From NCBI GenBank assembly GCA_030447945.1, contig JAUJNV010000050.1, positions 1 through 21,983 of the forward strand: a stretch of DNA of 21,983 nt. The letters run 5' to 3'. Of this stretch, positions 15,259-21,265 are shown piece after piece; position 1 is the stretch's first letter; each line of letters begins with the position of its first letter. Under the pieces are notes generated by a model. It worked only from the letters and a program-made list of their open reading frames with translations. It had not been told where the DNA came from and ran no database searches. Position numbers and translations under genes: made by a program. This DNA is from Fimbriimonas sp. (GTDB lineage: Bacteria; Armatimonadota; Fimbriimonadia; Fimbriimonadales; Fimbriimonadaceae).

Positions 15259-15690
15259 ATGAGTCGTCGATCCGCACCGCACGACATCGTGACCCCGGTA
15301 CCACTCGGTAGCAGGCTCTCGGAGCAGTCGCTACCTCCAAAGGGGCCACGGAAGCGAAGGAGTGGTAGTCAATGGATTCCCTCAAGGACGACCGTCACTT
15401 CTCATAACAGCAACCACTACAAGGAGCTTTATAGAGAGTTCGGGACGTTCATCCCCAAGAAGCAGGCTCCTACCGATGCGTGAAGCCTCCCCCGAGCGCG
15501 ACCGGTTCACAGGCGAGATCGATTCTATCACTACGGCTCGACTAGCGACGACGCGAACTGGTTTGTCTACATCGACGGGAAGCTCAGGAAGAAGGACTGG
15601 GGCTTTCTCCCGGGTTGAGATGCCGGCCACGACCATCTGGAGCACCTGGGCGAGAATCTGGCCCTTGTAGCGCGTCTCAGCTTAGACCCG
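15259..15690 (+). pseudogene. Frame-broken small protein, unknown function (unit 1)
   Basis: CAGGAG lies five bases before ATG 15259, which starts MSRRSAPHDIVTPVPLGSRL. The reading continues with HYKELYREFGTFIPKKQAPT (15414-15473) and then, in another frame, YGSTSDDANWFVYIDGKLRK (15532-15591), KDWGFLPG. An in-frame TGA follows (about 15616-15618) and protein-like sequence (HDHLEHLGENLALVARLSLD) resumes directly after it in the same frame, running into repeat copy 1. No family is recognised; a soluble protein of about 140 residues is implied. Confidence 0.35.
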
Positions 15691-15726
15691 CCCAACCTCG
15701 TCATCCAGAACGCGGGGCAGGGGGAC
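15691..15726 (+). repeat. Boundary repeat, copy 1
   Basis: This is the reference copy of the family: CCCAACCTCGTCATCC followed by AGAACGCGGGGCAGGGGGAC. Flanking GACCC (upstream) and GGGTC (downstream) form a partial outer stem. Confidence 0.85.
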
Positions 15727-15798
15727 GGGGGGTCAGAGGGAGGCGTCGGCTTCTGCCCCAAACGGGTAAGAAGCAGACGCCAGAGACTCCCGTACCGA

Positions 15799-16372
15799 GT
15801 GGTGGCAAATCGATATGACGACGACCGTCGCGCTCGATCCCGTTCGCTGGGCCTCTTAGCCGTTCTCCTTTGCCCGGGTTGCTCGCGCTCTGGCCCGGAG
15901 CCTAAGGTTCCTAGGGTGATTCCCCTCGCCCGGGCTCCTGCCCCTGCGAAGTGGAAGCTGGTCGACCGGCAACTGGAAAGCGCGGAGCGGTGCTGGTGGA
16001 AGTTCACGGGACGAGCCGGTGAAACGATGAAGATCGACGCCTGGCAAAAGAGGAGATGGGGAGGCGTCGAGCATCGCCGACATGTACGAGTGACGAAGAG
16101 AGAGCGCCGCACCTGACGAGGGGTGGTCGAAGGAGGACGCGACCTTCCGAAGATATGGGCTCGCTAGGCAAGGCGAGACCCTGAAAAGCGCCATCGTCAC
16201 GATCGTGGACCACCCTCGCGCGACCTTGTCCGTCGAGTTCAGGAAGCCGGGTATGGGCCGAGCAGGCGAAGGCGACGTGGTGGTGGAGAAGCTGATACAG
16301 ACTCTTCAGGCCCCACTTAGACGTGGCGTTACCGTCCGAAGAATCGAGCTCAGCGGCTGGAAGCAACCCAGC
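15799..16372 (+). pseudogene. Frame-broken exported protein, lipoprotein-like N-terminus (unit 2)
   Basis: The frame from GTG 15799 has a basic start (RRARSRS), a hydrophobic core LGLLAVLLCPGC and then SRSGPEPK. This resembles a lipoprotein signal, but the residues before the cysteine (C-P-G-C) are not a canonical lipobox. Mature-like sequence WKLVDRQLESAERCWWKFTG continues to about 16060, then changes frame to DEGWSKEDATFRRYGLARQG (about 16118-16177) and AIVTIVDHPRATLSVEFRKP (16190-16249). It ends at IELSGWKQPSS before repeat copy 2. The restored product is about 185 residues, probably envelope-located. An in-frame TGA at about 16094 lies near the frame change. Function unknown. Confidence 0.4.
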
Positions 16373-16407
16373 TCCAACCTCGTCATCCAGAACGCGGGGA
16401 GGGGGAT
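16373..16407 (+). repeat. Boundary repeat, copy 2
   Basis: TCCAACCTCGTCATCCAGAA is followed by CGCGGGGAGGGGGAT. It matches copy 1 except for loss of GC in the GGGGCAGG part and the first base. In the frame of the preceding gene it reads SNLVIQNAGRG. Confidence 0.8.
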
Positions 16408-16451
16408 AAAGAGCCGCGAGGGAGAGCGGAACTTGATAACATTGGGAGGCA

Positions 16452-16673
16452 GTGGTTTTAGTCTTCCTGTATCTCGCGATCAGTTACCTCGTGGCCGCCG
16501 CAGTGGGATGGGCCGTCTGGAGCCAGAGTCCTGGCGCTGCGACGGCGCTCCGGCATGGGCTTCCAAAGGCGATCACCGTCGGGGCGGTCGTCCTAATCTC
16601 GTCGCTCATGCTGCTGCCCGTCGCCCCCTACGCGCAGGTCTGGTTCCTGACGGCGCGGTACTCAGCGAGTTGA
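16452..16673 (+). CDS. Small membrane protein with two segments (unit 3)
   Basis: GTG 16452 is preceded by GGGAGG with good spacing. The 73-residue product starts VVLVFLYLAISYLVAAAVGW, a first membrane segment (residues 1-22), followed by a short basic loop and a second one (about residues 42-62, TVGAVVLISSLMLLPVAPYA). It ends QVWFLTARYSAS. No family is recognised. The two-segment hairpin form is typical of small cassette-borne or toxin-like membrane peptides and also of many harmless membrane proteins. Confidence 0.5.
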   Translation: MVLVFLYLAISYLVAAAVGWAVWSQSPGAATALRHGLPKAITVGAVVLISSLMLLPVAPYAQVWFLTARYSAS

Positions 16674-16740
16674 GGCCGGCGGCACAGGCCTGTCTACGTG
16701 GGATCAGGAGGGAGGGGCCGGTAGAGAGGATCTTAAGGTT

Positions 16741-17058
16741 ATGAGCTTCTCCGGGAGTCGCGCGACGGTTTACGTCGTGGTGCAGAGGCCCCAGGCCCTT
16801 AGCAGCGGTTTCGTCGGCATTCTGGTGCCTCTCGTTCACCGGAATGGCGGCTGGACTGACGACGGTTGGGTCGGCGAGTACGACGTGGTCTGGTCCGATG
16901 GGGGCAGCGCGTCCAGCAGTGTCCTCCTTATCCTGGACAAGGTGGTGGCAATAGCCGATCGCCCTCCCGACCTCGTCCTCCAGAACGCGGGGCAGGGGAG
17001 GGCGGCAGTCCGCTGCAAAGTGCCGACAAGACCGGAGCGGGCGTCAAAGACGCTGTGA
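16741..17058 (+). CDS. Small protein overlapping boundary repeat 3 (unit 3b)
   Basis: An open frame of 105 codons from ATG 16741: MSFSGSRATVYVVVQRPQAL, then VHRNGGWTDDGWVGEYDVVW and SSVLLILDKVVAIADRPPD, a plausible compact beta-rich protein. The frame then runs through repeat copy 3 (LVLQNAGQGR) and ends in a basic tail. The natural stop may have been lost when the repeat was inserted. The start has no strong Shine-Dalgarno. No family is recognised, and a shadow frame is possible. Confidence 0.35.
   Translation: MSFSGSRATVYVVVQRPQALSSGFVGILVPLVHRNGGWTDDGWVGEYDVVWSDGGSASSSVLLILDKVVAIADRPPDLVLQNAGQGRAAVRCKVPTRPERASKTL
16966..16999 (+). repeat. Boundary repeat, copy 3
   Basis: CCCGACCTCGTCCTCCAGAA then CGCGGGGCAGGGGA. 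It is flanked by a perfect 8-bp inverted repeat, GCCCTCCC (16961-16968) and GGGAGGGC (16996-17003), so this copy can form a closed stem-loop. Confidence 0.85.
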
Positions 17059-17106
17059 GCGACAGAGCAAATCTCAGGGCCACCGGCGCGACGGGGTTGG
17101 CTCCTG

Positions 17107-17433
17107 GTGGCGGCGTCTCCGGTGTTGAGCTGGTGCGCCTACGGGCTCATGTTGCGACACTACATTCCCGATCAGTGGCTACGGGATCAGGGCATGCTTC
17201 CGATCTCGTCGGTGATCCTGATGATCGCGGGACTGGCTTTTGTCAGCGCGCTCGTCGGATTCATAGAAGGCGCAAGCTCGTGCACGCCGGTCTCGCTCGT
17301 CTGCCTCACGCTGACGCCCTGCCTCGTGCGCCAGCCCCACCGGGACCCGGCGTACGCTACCGGGCCGAGCGCGCCGATTACCACCGTGCGGTGCGCACAG
17401 GTCAGACGTTCGGAAGCCAGCACGGGAAGATGA
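17107..17433 (+). pseudogene. Membrane protein with frame-broken C-terminus (unit 4)
   Basis: From GTG 17107 the reading is MAASPVLSWCAYGLMLRHYI, then ISSVILMIAGLAFVSALVGF as a clear membrane helix (residues 36-55). After about residue 58 the frame becomes proline- and arginine-rich and unlikely. A better continuation in another frame is ERADYHRAVRTGQTFGSQHG (about 17365-17425) and then MSGRPLTYWRWVRRGI. The restored gene would thus run to about 17480. No Shine-Dalgarno is evident. Function unknown, membrane location likely. Confidence 0.4.
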
Positions 17434-17649
17434 GCGGACGCCCCCTCACGTACTGGCGCTGGGTGCGCCGCGGAATCGACAACGCAACAGGTGTGATCAC
17501 GATCCCGAAGACCGGCTCTCTCCCGAGTCTGAGATCGACCGGCGCGCGTTCGGCAACGTCAACGGGGGCGGCGTCCTCGACCGTCCGCCGATTGAACACG
17601 CTGGTACTGGGTGACACATCCTAGCTTGGGACCTCCCTCAATTACCTCT

Positions 17650-17684
17650 TCAACCTCTTCATCCAGAACGCGGGGCAGGGGGAC
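17650..17684 (+). repeat. Boundary repeat, copy 4
   Basis: TCAACCTCTTCATCCAGAAC then GCGGGGCAGGGGGAC. A flanking AACCTC (17652-17657) and GAGGTT (17697-17702) pair gives a longer stem. Confidence 0.85.
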
Positions 17685-17757
17685 GTGCGGGAGAGTGAGG
17701 TTCAACGTGCCCTATACTGCAAGGCATGGCGGGAGCACAGGACGGAGGAAATCGCGG

Positions 17758-18313
17758 GTGACTCTTTCGCTGGCTCTGGCCGCGGCGCTGCCTTTCCTGA
17801 CCCGCTTCGGGTGGAGGCAGTCTCCTTTGCGGTGCCCTACACGTCGTGGTCCGAGGACGCACTCCTCCGCCTAGAGGTCGCGGTGGTCGTTCGCGGCAAC
17901 CTCAGGCCCAAGCCTTTGAAACTCGTGCCCCCGTACCAAAGACGACCCTCGTCTCGGTGGATCGACATGGGAGGACGACGAGGCCGGTTCCGTGGCTTGA
18001 TAGTCGACAGACCGACTGTACGGTGGACCTATGGCAGGCGGTGCCCCAGACTCTGCCTCTGGGCGGGACCATGAAGTACCGGCACGACTTCACGATCCAC
18101 AATGGCAGCCGGGGGCGCGACATCCCTCCGGCGCGACCCACTTCTTCGTGCGCGAGCGCTTCTCCGGCGAATACAGCTATATGGGCGGTTACGAGGGCGT
18201 CCACGATTCGCAGCTCTTCCCGATCAACGGGCTTCAGCTCGCCCTTCGAGCCGTTTCCCTGGACCCGCCCCGAGCTGTCCTTGCGGTAGCCGCCCGACTC
18301 GTGGAGGAGAGCA
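17758..18313 (+). pseudogene. Frame-broken exported protein (unit 5)
   Basis: GGAGG lies nine bases before GTG 17758. The start VTLSLALAAALPF is a signal-peptide-like hydrophobic core. The reading then changes frame to AVSFAVPYTSWSEDALLRLE (about 17817-17876), returns near 17910 to FETRAPVPKTTLVSVDRHGR, passes GTMKYRHDFTIHNGSRGRDI (18067-18126), and changes again to ATHFFVRERFSGEYSYMGGY (18134-18193), ending RAVLAVAARLVEES near 18313. The restored product is about 185 residues, probably exported. At least three frame changes. No family recognised. Confidence 0.4.
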
Positions 18314-18331
18314 CCGCCAAGCCCTCACCCG

Positions 18332-18362
18332 CCCAACCTCGTCATCCAGAACGCGGGGCAGC
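18332..18362 (+). repeat. Boundary repeat, copy 5 (3' truncated)
   Basis: CCCAACCTCGTCATCCAGAA then CGCGGGGCAGC. It is identical to copy 1 up to GGGGCAG, then diverges (CATGATGG) in place of the GGGGAC end. Confidence 0.85.
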
Positions 18363-18382
18363 ATGATGGATACTGCCATGGG

Positions 18383-18687
18383 ATGAAGTCCTTTGAGGCA
18401 GTCTGCATCACCGCTGCGACGATCTGATCCTGGGCTGGGCGGTATTCACGTTTCTGAAAGCGAGTTCCACGTACCCTCGTGTTCGTGAAGCCGACGAGTG
18501 GGAGGTTGCTGTTAACGAGCCCGCCCGGGCTGACGGGAAGGGGAGCTTCATCATGCAGGAGTTCTACGGCACCCACCGGATCACGGCGACTTTCCCAGAT
18601 AGCGGTGTGGTGCGAGAGGTGCTCGTGTTCCCGTCGCTCGGGGACGACGAATCCACGTCGCTGGAGATCACGCCCACGCGTGATTAA
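18383..18687 (+). pseudogene. Small membrane-anchored protein with one frameshift (unit 6)
   Basis: ATG 18383 starts MKSFEAVCITAATI. One inserted base near 18425 joins this to LILGWAVFTFLKASSTYPRV, forming a single N-terminal membrane anchor of about 20 residues. The outer part continues DEWEVAVNEPARADGKGSFI and THRITATFPDSGVVREVLVF to the stop at 18685-18687. The restored length is about 102 residues. The single join and the smooth hydropathy make this the clearest one-frameshift gene in the region. No family is recognised. Its last codons overlap the start of the ispD fragment in another frame. Confidence 0.5.
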
Positions 18688-18934
18688 GGAGACCCTGGAC
18701 CGATCCAAGCTCCACGCCGTACAAACCCCACAGGCCTTCCCTTTGAGGGTACTGCGCGAGGTGTACGGTGGCTCCGAAGAGTCGTTGCGCGTGGCCACGG
18801 ACGATGCCTCGCTCGTCGAGGCCTCGGGCGGGCGCGTCGTCGTGGTCCCCGGCGAGAAGACCAACATCAAGCTAACCGAACCCGCCGACCTGATACTCGC
18901 GGAGGCGATCCTCGGCGCGCGGCACGAGGTTAGC
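18677..18934 (+). pseudogene. ispD: IspD C-terminal fragment
   Basis: The frame reads ETLDRSKLHAVQTPQAFPLR (18689-18748), then TDDASLVEASGGRVVVVPGE (about 18797-18856) and TNIKLTEPADLILAEAILG ending near 18916. These are the hallmark C-terminal motifs of 2-C-methyl-D-erythritol 4-phosphate cytidylyltransferase (R-S-x-L-x-x-x-Q-T-P-Q-x-F, T-D-D, N-I-K-x-T-x-P-x-D-L). The full enzyme has about 230 residues; the N-terminal 140-150, with the CTP-binding glycine-rich loop, are absent, so this piece cannot be active in the methylerythritol phosphate pathway. The fragment overlaps the stop of the preceding small gene and is fused in frame to unrelated sequence downstream. Confidence 0.8.
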
Positions 18935-19351
18935 ATCATTCCTTACCACAGGTCGGGCTACATCGTCCTGAACGAGCAGAGCTTTTCGGTGGCTTACGCT
19001 TCTCCCTTCGACTCCTTGGTGATGCGGTACGAGAAGGGGGTCCTGGAGCGGACTTATATCTTCGACGGTGTGAAGACGACCAAGACGGCGATGGACTACC
19101 GCGCCGCGCTCGTGACAGCGCTGGACGAAGGCGTGTTTGAGGGGTTCGGCCACTTTTTCAAGGAGACCCTCTCCAGAAGCGAGGTCGACTCTACGCCTCA
19201 TTCTGCGGAGAGGGGAGGAGCGGGGGCATTTATCGTGGGCGACTTCGGGAGGACGACGCGGGACCTGAAGCGGGTCACAAAACTGTCGGGAGGACGGGAA
19301 GACCGCCGGCGTTTCGTCTGCAGTTTTAAGGTGGTCCTTCCGCAACCTTAG
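18920..19351 (+). CDS. Unknown protein fused in frame after the IspD fragment
   Basis: The frame continues from the IspD piece as VSIIPYHRSGYIVLNEQSFS, SPFDSLVMRYEKGVLERTYI, AMDYRAALVTALDEGVFEGF and ends VCSFKVVLPQP. The first about 85 residues are good protein-like sequence; the C-terminal third is basic and less convincing. The first in-frame start codon after the junction is GTG 19019 or ATG 19022. The true gene may have begun upstream on its own start before the join with ispD. No family recognised. Repeat copy 6 follows. Confidence 0.4.
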   Translation, partial: RHEVSIIPYHRSGYIVLNEQSFSVAYASPFDSLVMRYEKGVLERTYIFDGVKTTKTAMDYRAALVTALDEGVFEGFGHFFKETLSRSEVDSTPHSAERGGAGAFIVGDFGRTTRDLKRVTKLSGGREDRRRFVCSFKVVLPQP

Positions 19352-19399
19352 GGCCCAGACGGTCCGTGACGACTCTCGAAGGCCTCATGCCTCGCACAC

Positions 19400-19437
19400 C
19401 CCACCTCGTCATCTGGAACCCAGGGCAGGGGGAGGTG
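19400..19437 (+). repeat. Boundary repeat, copy 6
   Basis: CCCACCTCGTCATCTGGAAC then CCAGGGCAGGGGGAGGTG. The outer stem CACCTC (19402-19407) pairs with GAGGTG (19432-19437) and the inner stem CTGG (19413-19416) with CCAG (19420-19423), leaving loop AAC. The inner pairs differ from those of copy 7 but keep pairing. Confidence 0.8.
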
Positions 19438-19539
19438 CCGCATTCGCGGATTTGGTTTACGACGACACTTGAAACTTCGTGCCGGACCAATAGCTGCGTG
19501 TCGCCGGGCAAGGGCAACGGACTGCATTCAGCACAGGAT

Positions 19540-19545
19540 CATAAT
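19540..19545 (+). promoter_or_regulatory. -10 box six bases before the start at 19552
   Basis: CATAAT is followed by CGCCTT and GTG. No Shine-Dalgarno is present. The spacing puts the expected transcription start on or next to the start codon, as in leaderless genes. Confidence 0.5.
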
Positions 19546-19551
19546 CGCCTT

Positions 19552-19749
19552 GTGAACCGCCTAGTCCAAGTGGGGATCCTTGCGGCGTTCTTAGTGGTGT
19601 TAGCGGAACTGGCACGGCAACTCGCCACGCGGCGTTACTCTCCCTTCGGCATCTGGGCCTCACCCCACCCGGACGAAACTCTCGGGGGTGGAATCGTTAT
19701 CCTGGCCGCACTGGTGTTTCTGATGGCACGGGTACGGCGTCGGGTCTGA
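19552..19749 (+). CDS. Small membrane protein with two segments (unit 7)
   Basis: A 65-residue product from GTG 19552. Segment 1 is VQVGILAAFLVVLAELARQL (residues 5-24). A loop with RRYSPFGIWASPHPDETLGG follows, and segment 2 is GGIVILAALVFLMARV, closed by a basic RRRV end. The intact open frame extends upstream through repeat copy 6, but the strong -10 box and membrane-segment layout favour this start. Function unknown; inner-membrane location likely with both ends on the same side. It is intact, unlike most neighbours. Confidence 0.55.
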   Translation: MNRLVQVGILAAFLVVLAELARQLATRRYSPFGIWASPHPDETLGGGIVILAALVFLMARVRRRV

Positions 19750-19814
19750 CCGGTCAGATTCTGTGAGAAACGGTTCGTCTGCCGTAACGGGATGCGAACG
19801 AGTTGACCTGGACG

Positions 19815-19849
19815 CCCAACCTCGTCATCCCGAACACGGGGCAGGGGAC
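19815..19849 (+). repeat. Boundary repeat, copy 7
   Basis: CCCAACCTCGTCATCCCGAA then CACGGGGCAGGGGAC. CCCG (19829-19832) pairs with CGGG (19837-19840) around AACA. It lies 3' of the minus-strand gene ending at 19864. Confidence 0.85.
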
Positions 19850-19863
19850 GGGAAACTGCCTGA

Positions 19864-20658
19864 TCACGAGGTCAACGGCAACGTTACGGTTTCGTCCCCT
19901 CGAACTACTCGAATGGCCACGTCTACACCGCTGGGCCATGTGCCCGTCTTGGCGTGGGACGCCATGGAGTGGAGGAGAGCGTGCATCGCCGAGCGACGAT
20001 CCTCCAGCGATGAGAAGTGTTCCATCGATTGAGCAAAGACGGGCAGGAGTATCGACAACATCATGCGGCTGTAGCCTGGTTCGTCGGCCAAGCGAAGCAT
20101 TTCGTCGGCGACGATCTTCGGCGTCGCCTTAAACCCCGCAGTGGCATCGTAGAGGCGCGTCCAGGCTTCCATGGCTCGGCTCTGGTAGGCCCTGCTGAAC
20201 CAGTTTCGCTTGGGTGGGGGCGCGGTCATTTCGGCCGCTTCGCCGTAAAGGGGCCGTATGAGATCCAAGGGGGGAGCGTGCTCCAGCCACTTGGCGAAGT
20301 TCATGATCCTGTCGATGTCGCCGACGAGGGCGGGCAGGGCGTGCTCCAAGGACCGAAGTGCGAGCTTGCGCCAGGACACGGCAGCGAGAGCGTCCTGTAG
20401 CGTAGCGCCTGAGTGCTCCTCCCAGAGCAGGCTCAGGAGGGTGAGGGCTTGGTCGTCGTTCCCGCCTTCGATAGAGGCGCGGAGTTCGTCGGCTGCTTCT
20501 CGGACGCGGCGGTCGTCTTCGCGCATTCCAGGATGAGCTTCTGGATCTACGGATTCCCCCACGGCCAGCCCCCGGGAGGTGTACTCCGCGTGGGCGGAAG
20601 GCCAGCACCGAACCGCGGAGACGAAGTCGATGGAGCGGAGCGCCCGCGTCATGCCCAT
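19864..20658 (-). CDS. Conserved-looking helical protein, unknown function
   Basis: An intact minus-strand gene of about 264 residues. ATG 20658 (MGMTRALRS) is chosen because TATAAT ends seven bases upstream; ATG 20667 overlaps the -10 box. The protein is largely alpha-helical: EAADELRASIEGGNDDQALT, DIDRIMNFAKWLEHAPPLDL, KRNWFSRAYQSRAMEAWTRL, MMLSILLPVFAQSMEHFSSL. The first 40 residues are less ordered. No signal peptide is obvious. I do not recognise the family; helical-repeat or scaffolding proteins look similar. It ends TGA near 19864, just downstream of repeat copy 7. Intact length and smooth composition mark it as a functional gene. Confidence 0.7.
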   Translation of the reverse strand: MGMTRALRSIDFVSAVRCWPSAHAEYTSRGLAVGESVDPEAHPGMREDDRRVREAADELRASIEGGNDDQALTLLSLLWEEHSGATLQDALAAVSWRKLALRSLEHALPALVGDIDRIMNFAKWLEHAPPLDLIRPLYGEAAEMTAPPPKRNWFSRAYQSRAMEAWTRLYDATAGFKATPKIVADEMLRLADEPGYSRMMLSILLPVFAQSMEHFSSLEDRRSAMHALLHSMASHAKTGTWPSGVDVAIRVVRGDETVTLPLTS

Positions 20659-20665
20659 GGAAACC

Positions 20666-20671
20666 ATTATA
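20666..20671 (-). promoter_or_regulatory. -10 box for the minus-strand gene 19864-20658
   Basis: On the minus strand TATAAT is followed by GGTTTCC and ATG at 20658. A perfect -10 seven bases from a start codon fits a leaderless transcript. The -35 region would fall in repeat copy 8 (CTGGAC, 17 bases upstream), a poor match to TTGACA. Confidence 0.55.
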
Positions 20672-20677
20672 AGGTTG

Positions 20678-20712
20678 AACCGGTCATCGTCCAGAACGCG
20701 GGGAAGGGGGAC
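20678..20712 (+). repeat. Boundary repeat, copy 8
   Basis: GAACCGGTCATCGTCCAGAA then CGCGGGGAAGGGGGA. It is more diverged at its left end. It lies between two minus-strand genes and just upstream of the -10 box at 20666-20671. Confidence 0.75.
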
Positions 20713-21154
20713 GTGAAGCGGTGCCTCCTGGGCGGTGGGCTTCTTCGCCCTGTCCGGCCCGCCTGTACTCGACCACTTCGTCGTCGGTGTAGGTCCTCGT
20801 GGGCATAACGCGGGTTACGCTCCGGAAAACGAGCCGCTCCTCGTCCAGCAAGACGATCGGCGACCGGGTGCTGCCCTGAGGGTTCTCGACGCGACGATGC
20901 TCGGGCTCCACCAAGGTGCCCGAACCATTCCACCGCCTCTTCTCGATGGCTTCCGATTGGATCACCAACTCATCCCCCTCCAGCCAATACCGCCCGGATC
21001 AGGTGACGTTCCAGGCGGGAGTCGCCCACGTGATCTCCTCGAACGCGCCGTCCGCCCGAAGCTCCATCGAATGGTGCCCCTTGAGCCACTTCCCGGCGAG
21101 CAAGCTGAGGTCCACCTCTTCATTGTGTCCTGGCCCCGCCCACATAGCGTCCAT
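20684..21154 (-). pseudogene. Small lipocalin-like protein interrupted by an in-frame TGA
   Basis: From ATG 21154 (MDAMWAGPGHNEEVDLSLLA) the reading passes GKWLKGHHSMELRADGAFEE, ITWATPAWNVT, then TGA at about 21000-21002, then SGRYWLEGDELVIQSEAIEK, STRSPIVLLDEERLVFRSVT and YTDDEVVEYRRAG without any frame change. The pattern of G-K-W, M-E-L-R-A-D-G-x-F and G-x-Y-x-L-E-G-D-x-L matches the beta-strand order of small lipocalin-like domains. A single G-to-T (GGA to TGA) would explain the stop. The C-terminus reads into repeat copy 8. Intact it would have about 135-155 residues. Candidate pseudogene, base error or recoded stop. Confidence 0.5.
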
Positions 21155-21177
21155 TCCACCGCGCCCCGACAACGAGG

Positions 21178-21213
21178 CCCAACCTCGTCACCGGGAACGT
21201 GGGCCGGGGGGAC
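21178..21213 (+). repeat. Boundary repeat, copy 9
   Basis: CCCAACCTCGTCACCGGGAA then CGTGGGCCGGGGGGAC. Upstream, ACGAGG (21172-21177) and CCTCGT (21183-21188) add a small hairpin. It lies between two minus-strand genes. Confidence 0.75.
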
Positions 21214-21265
21214 GGGGGCTGGCTCGATCCAGAGCTACGACGGTCTGGCTACGCCCACGAGGTCG

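Noticed and set aside
15070..15282. Minus-strand 70-codon frame in the gap after palindrome B
   Set aside because: No ribosome site, no domain pattern, and it overlaps the start of the plus-strand unit 1 gene.
15600..21010. Genome-wide recoding of TGA
   Set aside because: Intact genes here end with TGA (for example 6543, 12678 and the minus-strand gene ending at 19864), so TGA still works as a stop.
15684..21213. Integron attC sites
   Set aside because: GCCCAAC at several repeats fits the inverse core pattern, and one-gene units look like cassettes, but I found no matching GTTRRRY core 60-140 bases away and no integrase gene.
15691..21213. CRISPR array
   Set aside because: The repeat spacing of 415-1068 bases and the coding sequences between copies do not fit 30-40 base spacers.
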